A stretch of 64,000 nt of DNA from Ulvibacter litoralis (GCF_900102055.1 NZ_FNBA01000003.1:124001-188000); one strand, 5' to 3'. Shown: positions 27,421 to 37,534, counted from the first letter of the stretch. Notes: generated by a model not told the origin, from the letters alone. Made by a program: numbers and translations.

Positions 27421-28629
27421 ATGGGATTGAAACAAAATTTACATAAGCTAAAAGAAAAATACAAAGGGACAAAAATGGCACCTGCGTTTAACGCAATCCA
27501 TACCTTTTTGTATATGCCAAATGAAACAACACATTCTGGTAGTCACGTGCGTTCTGCAGACGATTTAAAACGTACGATGAACACCGTAATTATGGCGTTG
27601 ATTCCTTGTTTAATCTTCGGAATGTTTAATGCTGGATATCAGCATTATTTAGCGTTGGGAGATATTCAAGCTGCCAATGGAGATTTCTTTAGTGCAAATT
27701 TCTGGAATTGGAACAACTTAACTGTTGGTCTTTGGAAAGTATTGCCGTTGGTATTAATTTCTTACGGAGTTGGACTTGCAGTCGAATTTGTATTCGCTGT
27801 GATTAAAGGGCACGAAGTAGAAGAAGGATACTTGGTGACAGGAATGTTAGTGCCATTAATTGTACCAATTGATATCCCTCTTTGGATGTTGGTTATTGCA
27901 GTAATCTTTGGTGTTGTTATTGGAAAAGAAGTTTTTGGAGGTACAGGAATGAATATTTTAAATCCTGCATTAACCATTAGAGCATTTTTGTTCTTTGCTT
28001 ATCCAACATGGATGAGTGGAGATAAAGTATGGGTACACGGTGCAGTTGCAAGTACTGGACAACCGGATGCAATTTCAGGAGAAACAATTTTAGGGAGTTT
28101 AGCCCAAGGAAATCCAGCAGGATACGATTGGTTAGATATGTTTTACGGTTTTATACCAGGCTCGGTCGGGGAGACCTCTACACTTTTAATTTTACTAGGA
28201 GGGTTGTTCTTAATCTTCACAAAAATTGGAAGTTGGAGAATTATGCTTTCAGCTGTTGTTGGAGCGTTGGTAATGGGCTTCATCTTTAACGGCGTTGTAG
28301 ATGCAGGTTGGATTAGTGAAACTTCTAAGTTTTATGGTTTAATGAGTACTGAATTCTGGCAACATCTTCTAATAGGTGGTTTAGCATTTGGTATTGTGTA
28401 CATGGCTACAGACCCTGTTACAGCTTCTCAAACGAATAAAGGAAAATGGTTTTACGGATTTCTAATTGGATTTATTTCGGTATTAATTCGAGTATTTAAT
28501 CCAGCATATCCAGAAGGAGTTATGTTAGCGATTCTGTTAATGAATGTATTTGCACCAACCATAGATCACTATGTGTTACAAGGCAATATCAAAAGAAGAA
28601 TGAAACGTTTAAAAGTTAAAACAGCGTAA
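27421..28629 (+). CDS. nqrB: Na+-translocating NADH:quinone reductase subunit B
   Basis: The 402-residue membrane subunit has about ten helices and belongs to the NqrB/RnfD family. It carries covalent FMN and, in studied enzymes, riboflavin, and forms part of the sodium path. The site matching the flavin-attachment motif is DAISGET at 216-222, so Thr222 is the expected FMN carrier; the usual alanine before the threonine is a glutamate here. The helix GKEVFGGTGMNILNPAL near 168-184 is typical of the family. It is translated from an ATG four bases after the nqrA stop codon. Confidence 0.96.
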   Translation: MGLKQNLHKLKEKYKGTKMAPAFNAIHTFLYMPNETTHSGSHVRSADDLKRTMNTVIMALIPCLIFGMFNAGYQHYLALGDIQAANGDFFSANFWNWNNLTVGLWKVLPLVLISYGVGLAVEFVFAVIKGHEVEEGYLVTGMLVPLIVPIDIPLWMLVIAVIFGVVIGKEVFGGTGMNILNPALTIRAFLFFAYPTWMSGDKVWVHGAVASTGQPDAISGETILGSLAQGNPAGYDWLDMFYGFIPGSVGETSTLLILLGGLFLIFTKIGSWRIMLSAVVGALVMGFIFNGVVDAGWISETSKFYGLMSTEFWQHLLIGGLAFGIVYMATDPVTASQTNKGKWFYGFLIGFISVLIRVFNPAYPEGVMLAILLMNVFAPTIDHYVLQGNIKRRMKRLKVKTA

Positions 28630-28631
28630 TC

Positions 28632-29381
28632 ATGGCAAAGAATACAGATAAAAATAGTTATACCATCATATTCGCCATTATCATGGTGTTGGTAGTAGGC
28701 TCATTACTAGCTGGAGTAGCTCAAGGATTAAAAAGTAAAATTGACTTGAATGAGCGTTTCGAAAAGCAACAGAACATTTTGTATGCAATGGGTGTGAACC
28801 AAAATGAAGGTGAAGGAGATGTTGTTTTTGTTTCTACCGATAAAGTTGAAGCTGATTTTAACACCTACATCAAAAAGCAATTGGTTATTCAAGGAGATCA
28901 GGTAACTGAAGATAAAGATGCCTACTTAATCGACTTGAAACAAGAAGAAACCAAAGCAAAAGATCCTAACTATCAAAGACGTTTGCCTTTGTTTGTTGGA
29001 GAGAAAGATGGTGAAACTACCTATGTCATTCCAATGCGAGGTAAAGGACTTTGGGATGCAATTTGGGGCTTCGTAGCTATCGATAAAAATTACACCGTGC
29101 AAGGTGTGTTTTTTGACCACAAAGGAGAAACACCAGGTTTAGGAGGAGAAATTAAACAACGTTATTTCATGGATGATTTCACTGGAGAGCAAATTATGAG
29201 TAATGATGTGTTTAAAGGTATTGAAGTAGCTAAAGGAAATAACGATCCGTTAAATACAATAAAAGACGATAATGAAGTAGATGCAATTGCAGGAGCAACC
29301 ATTACAGGAAATGGAATTACTGCAATGATTAAGAAAGATCTTAGAATGTATTTACCGTACTTAGAAACATTAAAAAAATAA
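28632..29381 (+). CDS. nqrC: Na+-translocating NADH:quinone reductase subunit C
   Basis: The 249-residue subunit has one N-terminal membrane helix (about 11-30) and a periplasmic FMN-binding domain. The flavinylation motif is DAIAGAT at 217-223, with Thr223 as the FMN attachment site. The segment GETPGLGGEI near 165 is conserved. It passes electrons between subunits of the pump, and needs ApbE, encoded at 42654, for maturation. Confidence 0.96.
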   Translation: MAKNTDKNSYTIIFAIIMVLVVGSLLAGVAQGLKSKIDLNERFEKQQNILYAMGVNQNEGEGDVVFVSTDKVEADFNTYIKKQLVIQGDQVTEDKDAYLIDLKQEETKAKDPNYQRRLPLFVGEKDGETTYVIPMRGKGLWDAIWGFVAIDKNYTVQGVFFDHKGETPGLGGEIKQRYFMDDFTGEQIMSNDVFKGIEVAKGNNDPLNTIKDDNEVDAIAGATITGNGITAMIKKDLRMYLPYLETLKK

Positions 29382-29384
29382 ATC

Positions 29385-30032
29385 ATGGGATTACTATCAA
29401 AAAAAGACAGTAAGTTAATTTTAGACCCATTAGCGGATAACAACCCTATTACTATTCAAGTATTAGGAATTTGTTCGGCATTGGCAATTACAGCACAGCT
29501 AAAAGCTTCCATTGTAATGGCAGTTTCTGTAATATTTGTATTAGCAATTGGGAACGTGGTTATCTCATTAATGCGAAATATTATTCCATCAAAAATTAGA
29601 ATTATCGTACAGCTAATTGTAGTTGCTACCTTGGTAATTATCGTAGATCAAGTGTTAAAGGCATTTGCATACGAACTCAGTAAAGAGCTTTCTGTGTTTA
29701 TTGGGTTGATTATTACCAACTGTATTATTATGGGACGTTTTGAAGCTTTTGCTTTAGGAAACGGTCCTTGGAGATCGTTCTTAGATGGAATTGGAAATGC
29801 AGCTGGATACGGTTTAATTCTTGTTATAGTAGGTTTCTTTAGAGAGCTTTTAGGTTCAGGAACTTTATTAGGGATTAAAGTACTTGGAGATCCAATTGCA
29901 AAAACAGGATTGTATTCTATCGGATACGAAAACAACGGGTTTATGTTGTTGTCACCAATGGCATTGATTATTGTTGGACTTATTATTTGGGTACAGCGTT
30001 CAAGAAATAAAGCGTTAATAGAAGAAAATTAA
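29385..30032 (+). CDS. nqrD: Na+-translocating NADH:quinone reductase subunit D
   Basis: The 215-residue protein has six membrane helices and the two conserved cysteines (Cys30 and Cys113) that with those of NqrE bind an iron centre within the membrane. The motifs NCIIMGRFEAFA (112-123) and GPWRSFLDGIGNAAGYG are typical of NqrD/RnfE. It starts three bases after nqrC. Confidence 0.96.
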   Translation: MGLLSKKDSKLILDPLADNNPITIQVLGICSALAITAQLKASIVMAVSVIFVLAIGNVVISLMRNIIPSKIRIIVQLIVVATLVIIVDQVLKAFAYELSKELSVFIGLIITNCIIMGRFEAFALGNGPWRSFLDGIGNAAGYGLILVIVGFFRELLGSGTLLGIKVLGDPIAKTGLYSIGYENNGFMLLSPMALIIVGLIIWVQRSRNKALIEEN

Positions 30033-30046
30033 AAAATAGTGTTGTG

Positions 30047-30064
30047 TCCTTGGTTTGCTAAGGA
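30047..30064 (+). other. Stem-loop between nqrD and nqrE
   Basis: TCCTTGG and CTAAGGA form a 7-bp stem (one G-U pair) around TTTG. It sits in the only gap above five bases within the operon (30033-30085). There is no T-run after it, so it is more likely an RNA processing or stability element than a terminator. Confidence 0.4.
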
Positions 30065-30085
30065 TTACTATAAAAATAAAACAGT

Positions 30086-30835
30086 ATGTTAGAACACGTA
30101 GAATTATTTTTTAAATCGATCTTTATAGATAACATGGTATTTGCAACCTTCTTAGGAATGTGTTCGTACCTTGCTGTATCTAAAAAAGTATCTACTGCAG
30201 TGGGGCTTGGAGCCGCTGTAATATTTGTACTTGCAGTAACCGTTCCGATGAACTGGTTGTTGGATCAATACATCTTACGAGATGGCGCTTTGGCTTGGTT
30301 AGGACCTGAATATGCTGAATACGACCTTAGTTTCCTTTCCTTTATTTTATTTATTGCAACCATTGCAACAATGGTGCAATTGGTAGAAATCATTGTAGAG
30401 AAATTTTCACCGTCATTGTATAACTCCTTAGGAATCTTTTTACCGCTTATTGCTGTAAACTGTGCGATATTAGGAGGATCATTATTTATGCAGTCTAGAG
30501 ATATTGAAACGTTAGGATTGGCATTAAATTATGGTATTAGTTCAGGGATTGGATGGTTTTTAGCCATTTTAGCAATTGCTGCTATTCGTGAAAAAATTAG
30601 ATATAGTAACGTTCCAGCTCCATTACGTGGGTTAGGAATTACTTTTATCATTACTGGATTAATGGCAATTGGGTTTATGAGTTTTGGTGGAATGTTGACA
30701 GGAGGAGATGAAGCAGAACCAACTTCAGAAGTAAAAACGGCTCAAACTGAACCAGCTTCAGAAGTAGAAGAAATAACTAAAGAAAATACAGCATCAATTG
30801 AGGCTGTTCAAGTTTCAGAAATAACACAACAATAG
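30086..30835 (+). CDS. nqrE: Na+-translocating NADH:quinone reductase subunit E with acidic C-terminal tail
   Basis: The 249-residue protein has the six membrane helices of NqrE and the two conserved cysteines (Cys26 and Cys126) of the intramembrane iron site. The usual family protein ends at about residue 200-205; here a polar, acidic tail of about 45 residues follows (after GGMLTGG), containing EPTSEV and EPASEV as a short repeat. The tail shows no membrane segment and its role is unknown. Confidence 0.95.
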   Translation: MLEHVELFFKSIFIDNMVFATFLGMCSYLAVSKKVSTAVGLGAAVIFVLAVTVPMNWLLDQYILRDGALAWLGPEYAEYDLSFLSFILFIATIATMVQLVEIIVEKFSPSLYNSLGIFLPLIAVNCAILGGSLFMQSRDIETLGLALNYGISSGIGWFLAILAIAAIREKIRYSNVPAPLRGLGITFIITGLMAIGFMSFGGMLTGGDEAEPTSEVKTAQTEPASEVEEITKENTASIEAVQVSEITQQ

Positions 30836-30836
30836 T

Positions 30837-32144
30837 ATGTTTTTAGCAGTAAGCACAATAGGAGTTATCGTTGCAACTGTCGTAGCCTTTTTGGTGTTGA
30901 CCTTGCTTTTGGTAGCATTATTACTTTTTACCAAACAAAAATTATCTCCTTCAGGACCGGTAAAAATTACCATTAATGATGAGAAGGTAATCGAAGTAGC
31001 TTCCGGTGGAACATTACTTTCTACCTTAGGAGCAGAGAAAATTTTCTTACCATCAGCTTGTGGTGGTGGTGGAACTTGTATTCAATGTGAATGTCACGTA
31101 CTTTCGGGTGGTGGTGAAGCATTGCCTACAGAGACGCCTCACTTCAGTAGAAAAGAATTAAAAGAAGGGGCTCGTCTTTCTTGTCAAGTAAAAGTAAAAC
31201 AGGATATGAACATTCATATTCCTGAAGAAGTCTTCGGAATTAAAAAATGGGATGCAACAGTAGTGCGTAACTATAACGTAGCTTCATTTATTAAAGAATT
31301 TGTAGTAGAAATTCCTGAAGATATGAACTACAAAGCAGGTGGGTATATTCAAATTGAAATTCCTGAATGTGAAGTAAGATTCGAGAATATGGATATTACG
31401 GCACACCCTGAAGAACACGAACGACCAGACAAATTTCAAGACGAATGGGACAAATTTAAACTTTGGCCTTTAGTTATGAAAAACACTGAAACAGTAGAGC
31501 GTGCTTATTCAATGGCCTCGTATCCAGCTGAAGGACGTGAAATTATGTTGAATGTTCGTATTGCAACACCTCCATTTGACCGCGCCAAAGGTGGCTGGAT
31601 GGATGTAAATCCAGGGATTGCATCTTCCTATATTTTTGATCGTAAACCAGGAGATAAAGTGGTAATTTCAGGACCTTACGGTGAATTCTTTATCAATCCA
31701 TCTGAAGCAGAAATGCTATATGTAGGTGGAGGGGCTGGAATGGCGCCAATGCGTTCTCACTTATATCACTTATTCAAAACCTTAAAAACAGGACGTACTG
31801 TTACATATTGGTATGGTGGACGTTCTAAAAGAGAGTTGTTCTATTTAGATCACTTTCAACAATTAGAAAAAGAGTTTCCAAACTTTAAGTTTTACTTAGC
31901 ATTGTCTGAACCTATGGAAGAAGACAATTGGAAAGTGAAAAAAGATATTCATAGTGAAGGTGATGGTTTTGTTGGGTTTATTCACCAAGTGGTAATCGAC
32001 AACTATTTAAATTTACATGAATCTCCAGAAGATATTGAATTGTATTTCTGTGGTCCTCCATTAATGAACCAAGCAGTACAAAAAATGGGAGAAGATTTTG
32101 GAATTCCAGACGAGAACATTCGTTTTGACGATTTCGGAGGATAA
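30837..32144 (+). CDS. nqrF: Na+-translocating NADH:quinone reductase subunit F
   Basis: The 435-residue subunit has an N-terminal membrane helix (about 5-31), a ferredoxin domain binding [2Fe-2S] through Cys75, Cys81, Cys84 and Cys116, an FAD domain with RAYSMASYP, and an NADH domain with [14 protein letters not shown] and the C-terminal YFCGPPLM. It takes electrons from NADH in the cytoplasm. It is the last nqr gene and is followed by a terminator, although the functionally linked apbE lies 10.5 kb away. Confidence 0.97.
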   Translation: MFLAVSTIGVIVATVVAFLVLTLLLVALLLFTKQKLSPSGPVKITINDEKVIEVASGGTLLSTLGAEKIFLPSACGGGGTCIQCECHVLSGGGEALPTETPHFSRKELKEGARLSCQVKVKQDMNIHIPEEVFGIKKWDATVVRNYNVASFIKEFVVEIPEDMNYKAGGYIQIEIPECEVRFENMDITAHPEEHERPDKFQDEWDKFKLWPLVMKNTETVERAYSMASYPAEGREIMLNVRIATPPFDRAKGGWMDVNPGIASSYIFDRKPGDKVVISGPYGEFFINPSEAEMLYVGGGAGMAPMRSHLYHLFKTLKTGRTVTYWYGGRSKRELFYLDHFQQLEKEFPNFKFYLALSEPMEEDNWKVKKDIHSEGDGFVGFIHQVVIDNYLNLHESPEDIELYFCGPPLMNQAVQKMGEDFGIPDENIRFDDFGG

Positions 32145-32171
32145 ACTAAACTCCATTCATATAATAAGAAG

Positions 32172-32206
32172 CCCGTTTCATTTTTTGAAATGGGTTTTTT
32201 CTTTTT
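32172..32206 (+). terminator. Terminator of the nqr operon
   Basis: The stem CCCGTTTCA/TGAAATGGG (one G-U pair) with a five-T loop is followed by six T and further T-rich sequence, 27 bases after the nqrF stop. Confidence 0.85.
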
Positions 32207-32280
32207 TAAAAGTCTTTGGTTTGGTTTTATTTCTTCTTTGTATTAAAATATCTGTTCTACACGTTGCTAATTTCTAATTA

Positions 32281-32309
32281 AAATGAGTAGCTATTACAAC
32301 TACTCATTT
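32281..32309. promoter_or_regulatory. Perfect 10-bp inverted repeat upstream of the first giant gene
   Basis: AAATGAGTAG (32281-32290) and CTACTCATTT (32300-32309) are exact inverse complements with nine bases between. A further CTACTCA at 32311-32317 repeats the right half-site 11 bases on, and CACTCA follows at 32323. The cluster lies about 45 bases upstream of the -33 box of the gene at 32433. Confidence 0.55.
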
Positions 32310-32353
32310 ACTACTCAAATTCACTCAAAGCGCTAACTTTCTCTGTGAGAGGG

Positions 32354-32382
32354 TTGTTTTTGCAGATTAAAAGTTAATTTTG
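32354..32382 (+). promoter_or_regulatory. Promoter of the first giant T9SS gene
   Basis: A TTG at 32354-32356, an 18-base spacer and TAATTTTG at 32375-32382 together match both halves of the Bacteroidota promoter consensus, 50 bases before the ATG. It is the most complete promoter match in the window. Confidence 0.65.
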
Positions 32383-32432
32383 ACCTAGTTTTAATTTAAC
32401 CTAAGAACTATTCACAAATTAAATGATGCGCA

Positions 32433-35400
32433 ATGAATCTTAAATTTACCCCTTCAAAAAGACCAATATCATATTTGGTTTACATTTCGATTTTTTCAGC
32501 AGTATTACTTTCGCTCTTATTCTTTTTCAATAAGAATAATTCAGAAACAGCAGAACAAGTTTCAGAAACTAAAGAAATTTCAGAACGATATTCAGACTAT
32601 TTACAACATCATCCTTATGTAGCTAGAATGAAAATGAACAAAACGGAACGACGTGCAAATGGACTTCCTCCAAATAAATTTTACGAACAAGAATATTTAC
32701 TAACAAGTGACCCTGCACTTTTAAGACCTACTCCAGAAAAAGTTTTTGAGCTTCAAGAGGTATTAAAGAATAATCCTCAAATGAGAGCGCCTGGGGCAGG
32801 AATAAATAATTGGGAAGAAAGAGGTCCAAACAATGTAGGAGGACGTACACGTGCCTTAATATTTGCTCCTGGAAGCACCACAAAGGTAATTGCTGGTGGT
32901 GTGAGTGGAGGTCTTTGGATTAATGAAGATATTACCAATGCATATTCAGATTGGCAACAAGTTACAGGTGTGCCTGCTAATATGGCGGTTTCAGCTATTA
33001 CAGTAGATCCACAAAATACGAACATTATGTACATAGGTACTGGTGAAGTATATACTGCAGGTAATGTAAATGGAAATGGAGTCTATAAATCTACAGATGG
33101 AGGGTATAATTGGACACATATATATGGTCAAAATACGGGACCAGTTGAAGATCGTGTTACCTATATTCAAGACATCATTGCTTGGGTAAACCCAGTAACT
33201 AGTTCTACCGAGATATTATTTGGAGCAGATGCTAGTTTTTATAAAGAACAATTAGGAAACGATGTTTTCTTAGGATCAAATACAATTGGAATCTATAAAT
33301 CTACCGATGGTACTAACTTTAGCAGATTAACAGGGGCGACTTTTGAAAGTTCTCCTGGTACTTATTATGCGCCTAACACATTTGATGTAAATTCAAATGG
33401 TACAAAAGTGTGGATGGGAACTAAACAAGGTGGTTCTACATACGAAGGTGGAGGTGTTGTTTTTTCTTATGATGGAACAAATTGGACGAACGTAGTAAAT
33501 TTAAACACGGATGGTCGTGTAGAGATTGTTTGCTCTAAACAAAATCCAAATAAAATTTACATGCTTTGTGAAGACCAAGTAAGTGCAACACAAAAGGTGC
33601 AAATTTTTAGAACTACAGATGCATTTGCAACAGCTCCTACAGCAATGCCATTGCCAGTAGATATTGAGCCAGGTTTACCTGCAAACGATTTTACAAGAGG
33701 ACAAAGTTTTTATGATTTACAAATTGGAGTAGACCCTAATAATGATGCCACTTTATTTGTGGGAGGTATTGATATTTTTAAATCTACAAACTCTGGAGCT
33801 GCTTGGACTCAAAAAGTACATTGGTACGGATTAAATGATTTACCTAATGTGCATTCAGATCATCATAGTATTGCTTTTAGCGGTTCAAATAGAATTGTAT
33901 TTGGAAACGATGGAGGTATTTATTTTTCAGACGATGGAGGAGATACCTATGGTGTGCGTAATAAAGGGTATAACGTAACTCAATATTACAAAGCGGATAT
34001 CAATCAGGATGTTTCAAAATTAAAATTAATAGCAGGAGCACAGGATAACGGTGTTAACTTTATTGATAATGCTCAATCTGGAATTAATTCATCAGTAACA
34101 ATCTCTGGCGGAGATGGAGGGTGGAGCTTTATCGATAAAGATTCACAGTATATTATTACGTCTTATACCAATACTCAATATTATGTACACGATATTAATG
34201 GTGTAAAGAAAAATGATTTTGAAGGAAATTCAGGTGCTGAAGGAAGTTTTATCAACGAATGTGGATTGGATAGTGATACTAACTATTTTTATGCAAATTC
34301 AAGTACCGCTGCTCCTTTCGGAATTCATAGATGGAAGATAGACCCAGTAGCTTTTACAGCAACCTCAAAAACATTATTAACAAATGGGTTGATTACAGGA
34401 CAACCTTCATTTTTTGTTGCTTCTCCTTTTACAAGTGATAGAATGTTTATAGGAACGGCTATGGGGGATATTATCAGATTAGATAATGCAAGTACTGCAT
34501 CACCTACATGGACTAGTAAGTCTATTTCTGGAATGGTAGGTGCTGTTTCTGATATTCGTTACGGTCAGACAGAAAATGATATCATGGTTACGTTCCATAA
34601 CTATGGAGTTGTAAGCATTTGGGCAACGACAGATGGAGGTGATAACTGGGTGAATAAAGAAGGTGATTTGCCTAATATGCCCGTAAAAACAATTCTTCAA
34701 AATCCATTGCGTTTGGACGAAGTAATTATCGGAACTGAACTAGGAGTATGGTCAACATCAAACTGGAGTAGTAGCTCACCAAACTGGGTGCAATCTCAAA
34801 ATGGAATGAGTAACGTAAAAGTGATGAACTTCGAAATGAGAGCTGCAGATTATACAATTGTTGCTTCCACTCACGGTAGAGGAATGTTTACAGGAGTTTT
34901 TGAACCTGAGCATACATTTTGTGCTTCTAATGGGACAACAGCTTCTCATATCGGACTTACAAACGTTACGCTGCACACGATTAATAATTCTGATATCACG
35001 AAAAATAGTGGGTATGAAGATTTTTCATCAATCATTACAGAAGTTAGACAAGGAAGTAGTTATGATCTTTCTGTAAAATTAAATTCAGATGGTGCAAATA
35101 CTGTGCATGTAAAAGCTTGGATTGACTGGAATAACAACAGTGATTTTACCGATCCAGGAGAAGAGTATGACCTTGGGACAGCGACAAATGTAGCCAACGG
35201 AACTACTACATTATCTCCTCTTTCAATTCCTGTTTCTGCAACGGCTTCCTTCGGAATAAAAAGAATGAGAGTTTCAGCCAAACAAGGAAGTGCTGCTACC
35301 TCTTGTGAAACTAACTTTGATGGTGAAGTAGAAGATTATTCTATTCGAGTGATTTCTCCAATTATATATTGCCCAGCTGGAGGAACAGATAACGGAGGCG

Positions 35401-37487
35401 ATCATATTGCCAATGTAACATTAGGTACAATAAACAATACCTCTAGTGATGATGCAGGTGGGTATGGTGATTACACAACTGTAACTCCAACTACGTTAAC
35501 CAGCGGAAGTTCACAAACTCTTTCAATTACCAAAGGTGGTGGTTCAGACGATGGTGTAGGGGCTTGGATAGATTATAACGGAGATGGTGATTTTAACGAT
35601 GCGAATGAAGCGATCGGATTTAGTGCACATTCTTCTACTCCTACCATAACAATTCCTTTTACAGTACCTGCTAATATAACAAGTATTAATACAAGGATGC
35701 GTATTGCAGTACAATACCAAAATTCAGCTCCATTGCCATGTGGTTCTGATCTTTATAGAGAAGTTGAAGATTACACGGTTACTTTAGTAGCTGGTGCTTC
35801 ACCTTGTACAGGAATTACTAAAACATGGAACGGATTATGGGCTCCTGCTGGAGCGCCAAACCCAACAGATACAGTGATTATTTCATCAAATTATGATGCT
35901 GGACTTAATGGAAACATAGAAGCTTGTTCACTTACTATTACTTCGGGGGCAACTGTAACGGTAGCTTCAGGAAAATTTATACGAGTACAAGGAGACATTA
36001 CAGTTAATGCGGGTACAAGTTTATTAGTGCAACATGAAGGAAGTTTGGTTCAAGTAAACGATGCAGCTTCGGTGACAAATAATGGAACAATTAGCATTCA
36101 AAAAACAACACCAACACTTGCTGAGAAAAAGTTCATGATCATGGGAAGTCCTATGACTGCAGAAACTAGAGAAGATGTGTACAATGCAGCGTATATAGTG
36201 AGACATCACAACACCGCTAACTTTGTTCCAAATCCTGATGTTACTGCCGCTTTTCCGGCTGCTGAAAACTTTGCAGACGATAACGGTAATAACTGGTTAA
36301 CGCATACAGGAACTATAAACCCAGCTGAAGGATATATGGTATTTCCACAACCAAATACTACAGGAAGTGGAAGTTATACACATAATTATACTTTAGGAAC
36401 CTTAAATACAGGAACAATTACAGCGCCATTAGCGTATCATACCGATCAGAATTCAAGTCCGAATATGTTAGCAAATCCATACGCTTCAGCAATAGACGCG
36501 AATGCATTTTATGCAAATCCAGCCAATGCAGCAATCAATGTGTTGTATTTCTGGGAACATATTACGCCACTTTCTGTAAGTTATCCTGGTTACAATGCAG
36601 CCAACTTTAGCATGGGAGATATTTCATTATACAGTAAAGCAATGGGAGGTGTTCAAGCTGGAAACGGAGGAACAACACCAACGGGTATTATAGCATCTGG
36701 ACAAGGATTTGCAGTAAAAGCAGCTTCGGCAGGAATTACGGCAACATTTAACAATGCAATGCGCGTTACTGGACCAAATGATACGTATAGAAGACCTCTT
36801 ACTTCGGAAAGAGATCGTTTGTGGATTAATGTGTACAACGACAGTTATGGCTTAGGAAGTACTACTTTAATTGGTTTTTCTGAAAACACAACAAATGCTT
36901 TTGAAGCTGACGCAGATATCAAGCGTTTGGCAACACCGGTATCATTGTATTCTGAATTAGGAACAGGAGAAGAACTTGCTATTAATGCGTTAGGTTCTTT
37001 TGAAATTGAAGCTTCAGTAGGATTGAGTTTCTCCACACAAGTAAAGGAGTCTCAAAACTACCGTATTTCACTTCAAGATTTAGATGGAATTAACATAGAC
37101 ACGGCGACTGTTTTCTTAATCGATAATTTACTAGGCACTGTGACCAACTTAAGTGAAGGCGATTACAGCTTCCAAAGTGAAGAAGGGACTTATAGCGAGC
37201 GTTTCAAAGTAGTATTTGAAAATAGCGTTTTAGGGACAAACGATGTAGCTTTACATTCAATTTCAGTATATCCAAATCCAGTTCAAAATGTAGTGAACAT
37301 TGTGTCACCAAAAGCGAAAGTTACTTCAGCTACGGTGCATGATATTCGAGGCAGAAAAGTTTCCGAAGTAAATTTCAGAAATCGAACTAACTACCAAATA
37401 GACCTATCTAAATTAGAGTCTGCTGTTTATTTCGTAACAATAGTTACCGAAAGCGGAACACTTACAAAACGTGTTATCAAGCAATAA
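32433..37487 (+). CDS. Giant beta-propeller surface protein with two GEVED domains and T9SS tail
   Basis: The 1684-residue protein has a hydrophobic N-terminal signal/anchor (about 15-34), a sortilin/BNR-like propeller region (about 110-820) with repeats such as VYKSTDGGYNW, IFKSTNSGAAW and ATTDGGDNW, two GEVED domains (about 825-970 and 978-1119) each with an acidic DWNNNSDF or DYNGDGDF loop that could bind calcium, a beta-solenoid-like region (1130-1195), a 400-residue module shared with the next gene, and a T9SS type A sorting domain (1607-1684). It should be secreted or surface-bound; adhesion or glycan binding is an inference. It is inserted between nqrF and the apbE genes. Confidence 0.85.
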   Translation: MNLKFTPSKRPISYLVYISIFSAVLLSLLFFFNKNNSETAEQVSETKEISERYSDYLQHHPYVARMKMNKTERRANGLPPNKFYEQEYLLTSDPALLRPTPEKVFELQEVLKNNPQMRAPGAGINNWEERGPNNVGGRTRALIFAPGSTTKVIAGGVSGGLWINEDITNAYSDWQQVTGVPANMAVSAITVDPQNTNIMYIGTGEVYTAGNVNGNGVYKSTDGGYNWTHIYGQNTGPVEDRVTYIQDIIAWVNPVTSSTEILFGADASFYKEQLGNDVFLGSNTIGIYKSTDGTNFSRLTGATFESSPGTYYAPNTFDVNSNGTKVWMGTKQGGSTYEGGGVVFSYDGTNWTNVVNLNTDGRVEIVCSKQNPNKIYMLCEDQVSATQKVQIFRTTDAFATAPTAMPLPVDIEPGLPANDFTRGQSFYDLQIGVDPNNDATLFVGGIDIFKSTNSGAAWTQKVHWYGLNDLPNVHSDHHSIAFSGSNRIVFGNDGGIYFSDDGGDTYGVRNKGYNVTQYYKADINQDVSKLKLIAGAQDNGVNFIDNAQSGINSSVTISGGDGGWSFIDKDSQYIITSYTNTQYYVHDINGVKKNDFEGNSGAEGSFINECGLDSDTNYFYANSSTAAPFGIHRWKIDPVAFTATSKTLLTNGLITGQPSFFVASPFTSDRMFIGTAMGDIIRLDNASTASPTWTSKSISGMVGAVSDIRYGQTENDIMVTFHNYGVVSIWATTDGGDNWVNKEGDLPNMPVKTILQNPLRLDEVIIGTELGVWSTSNWSSSSPNWVQSQNGMSNVKVMNFEMRAADYTIVASTHGRGMFTGVFEPEHTFCASNGTTASHIGLTNVTLHTINNSDITKNSGYEDFSSIITEVRQGSSYDLSVKLNSDGANTVHVKAWIDWNNNSDFTDPGEEYDLGTATNVANGTTTLSPLSIPVSATASFGIKRMRVSAKQGSAATSCETNFDGEVEDYSIRVISPIIYCPAGGTDNGGDHIANVTLGTINNTSSDDAGGYGDYTTVTPTTLTSGSSQTLSITKGGGSDDGVGAWIDYNGDGDFNDANEAIGFSAHSSTPTITIPFTVPANITSINTRMRIAVQYQNSAPLPCGSDLYREVEDYTVTLVAGASPCTGITKTWNGLWAPAGAPNPTDTVIISSNYDAGLNGNIEACSLTITSGATVTVASGKFIRVQGDITVNAGTSLLVQHEGSLVQVNDAASVTNNGTISIQKTTPTLAEKKFMIMGSPMTAETREDVYNAAYIVRHHNTANFVPNPDVTAAFPAAENFADDNGNNWLTHTGTINPAEGYMVFPQPNTTGSGSYTHNYTLGTLNTGTITAPLAYHTDQNSSPNMLANPYASAIDANAFYANPANAAINVLYFWEHITPLSVSYPGYNAANFSMGDISLYSKAMGGVQAGNGGTTPTGIIASGQGFAVKAASAGITATFNNAMRVTGPNDTYRRPLTSERDRLWINVYNDSYGLGSTTLIGFSENTTNAFEADADIKRLATPVSLYSELGTGEELAINALGSFEIEASVGLSFSTQVKESQNYRISLQDLDGINIDTATVFLIDNLLGTVTNLSEGDYSFQSEEGTYSERFKVVFENSVLGTNDVALHSISVYPNPVQNVVNIVSPKAKVTSATVHDIRGRKVSEVNFRNRTNYQIDLSKLESAVYFVTIVTESGTLTKRVIKQ
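36016..37221 (+). repeat. Shared C-terminal module, copy A
   Basis: This stretch codes for about 400 residues that match 40734-41935 almost residue for residue, with long identical blocks around PTLAEKKFMIMGSPMTAETR and HTDQNSSPNMLANPYASAID. It precedes the T9SS sorting domain in both giant genes. The DNA is also highly similar, so the copies are recent or kept alike by gene conversion. Confidence 0.85.
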
Positions 37488-37501
37488 ATAGCTAAAAATT
37501 G

Positions 37502-37534
37502 AAAGGCCGTTTAAAACACTAAACGGCCTTTTAT
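37502..37534 (+). terminator. Terminator of the first giant gene
   Basis: A perfect 11-bp stem (37502-37512 with 37521-37531) and an eight-base loop ending in a T-rich run, 15 bases after the stop. Confidence 0.88.

Noticed and set aside
34500-36209. Several 60-70 codon frames within the first giant gene
   Set aside because: All are shadow frames of a long, repeat-rich gene with clear domain structure.
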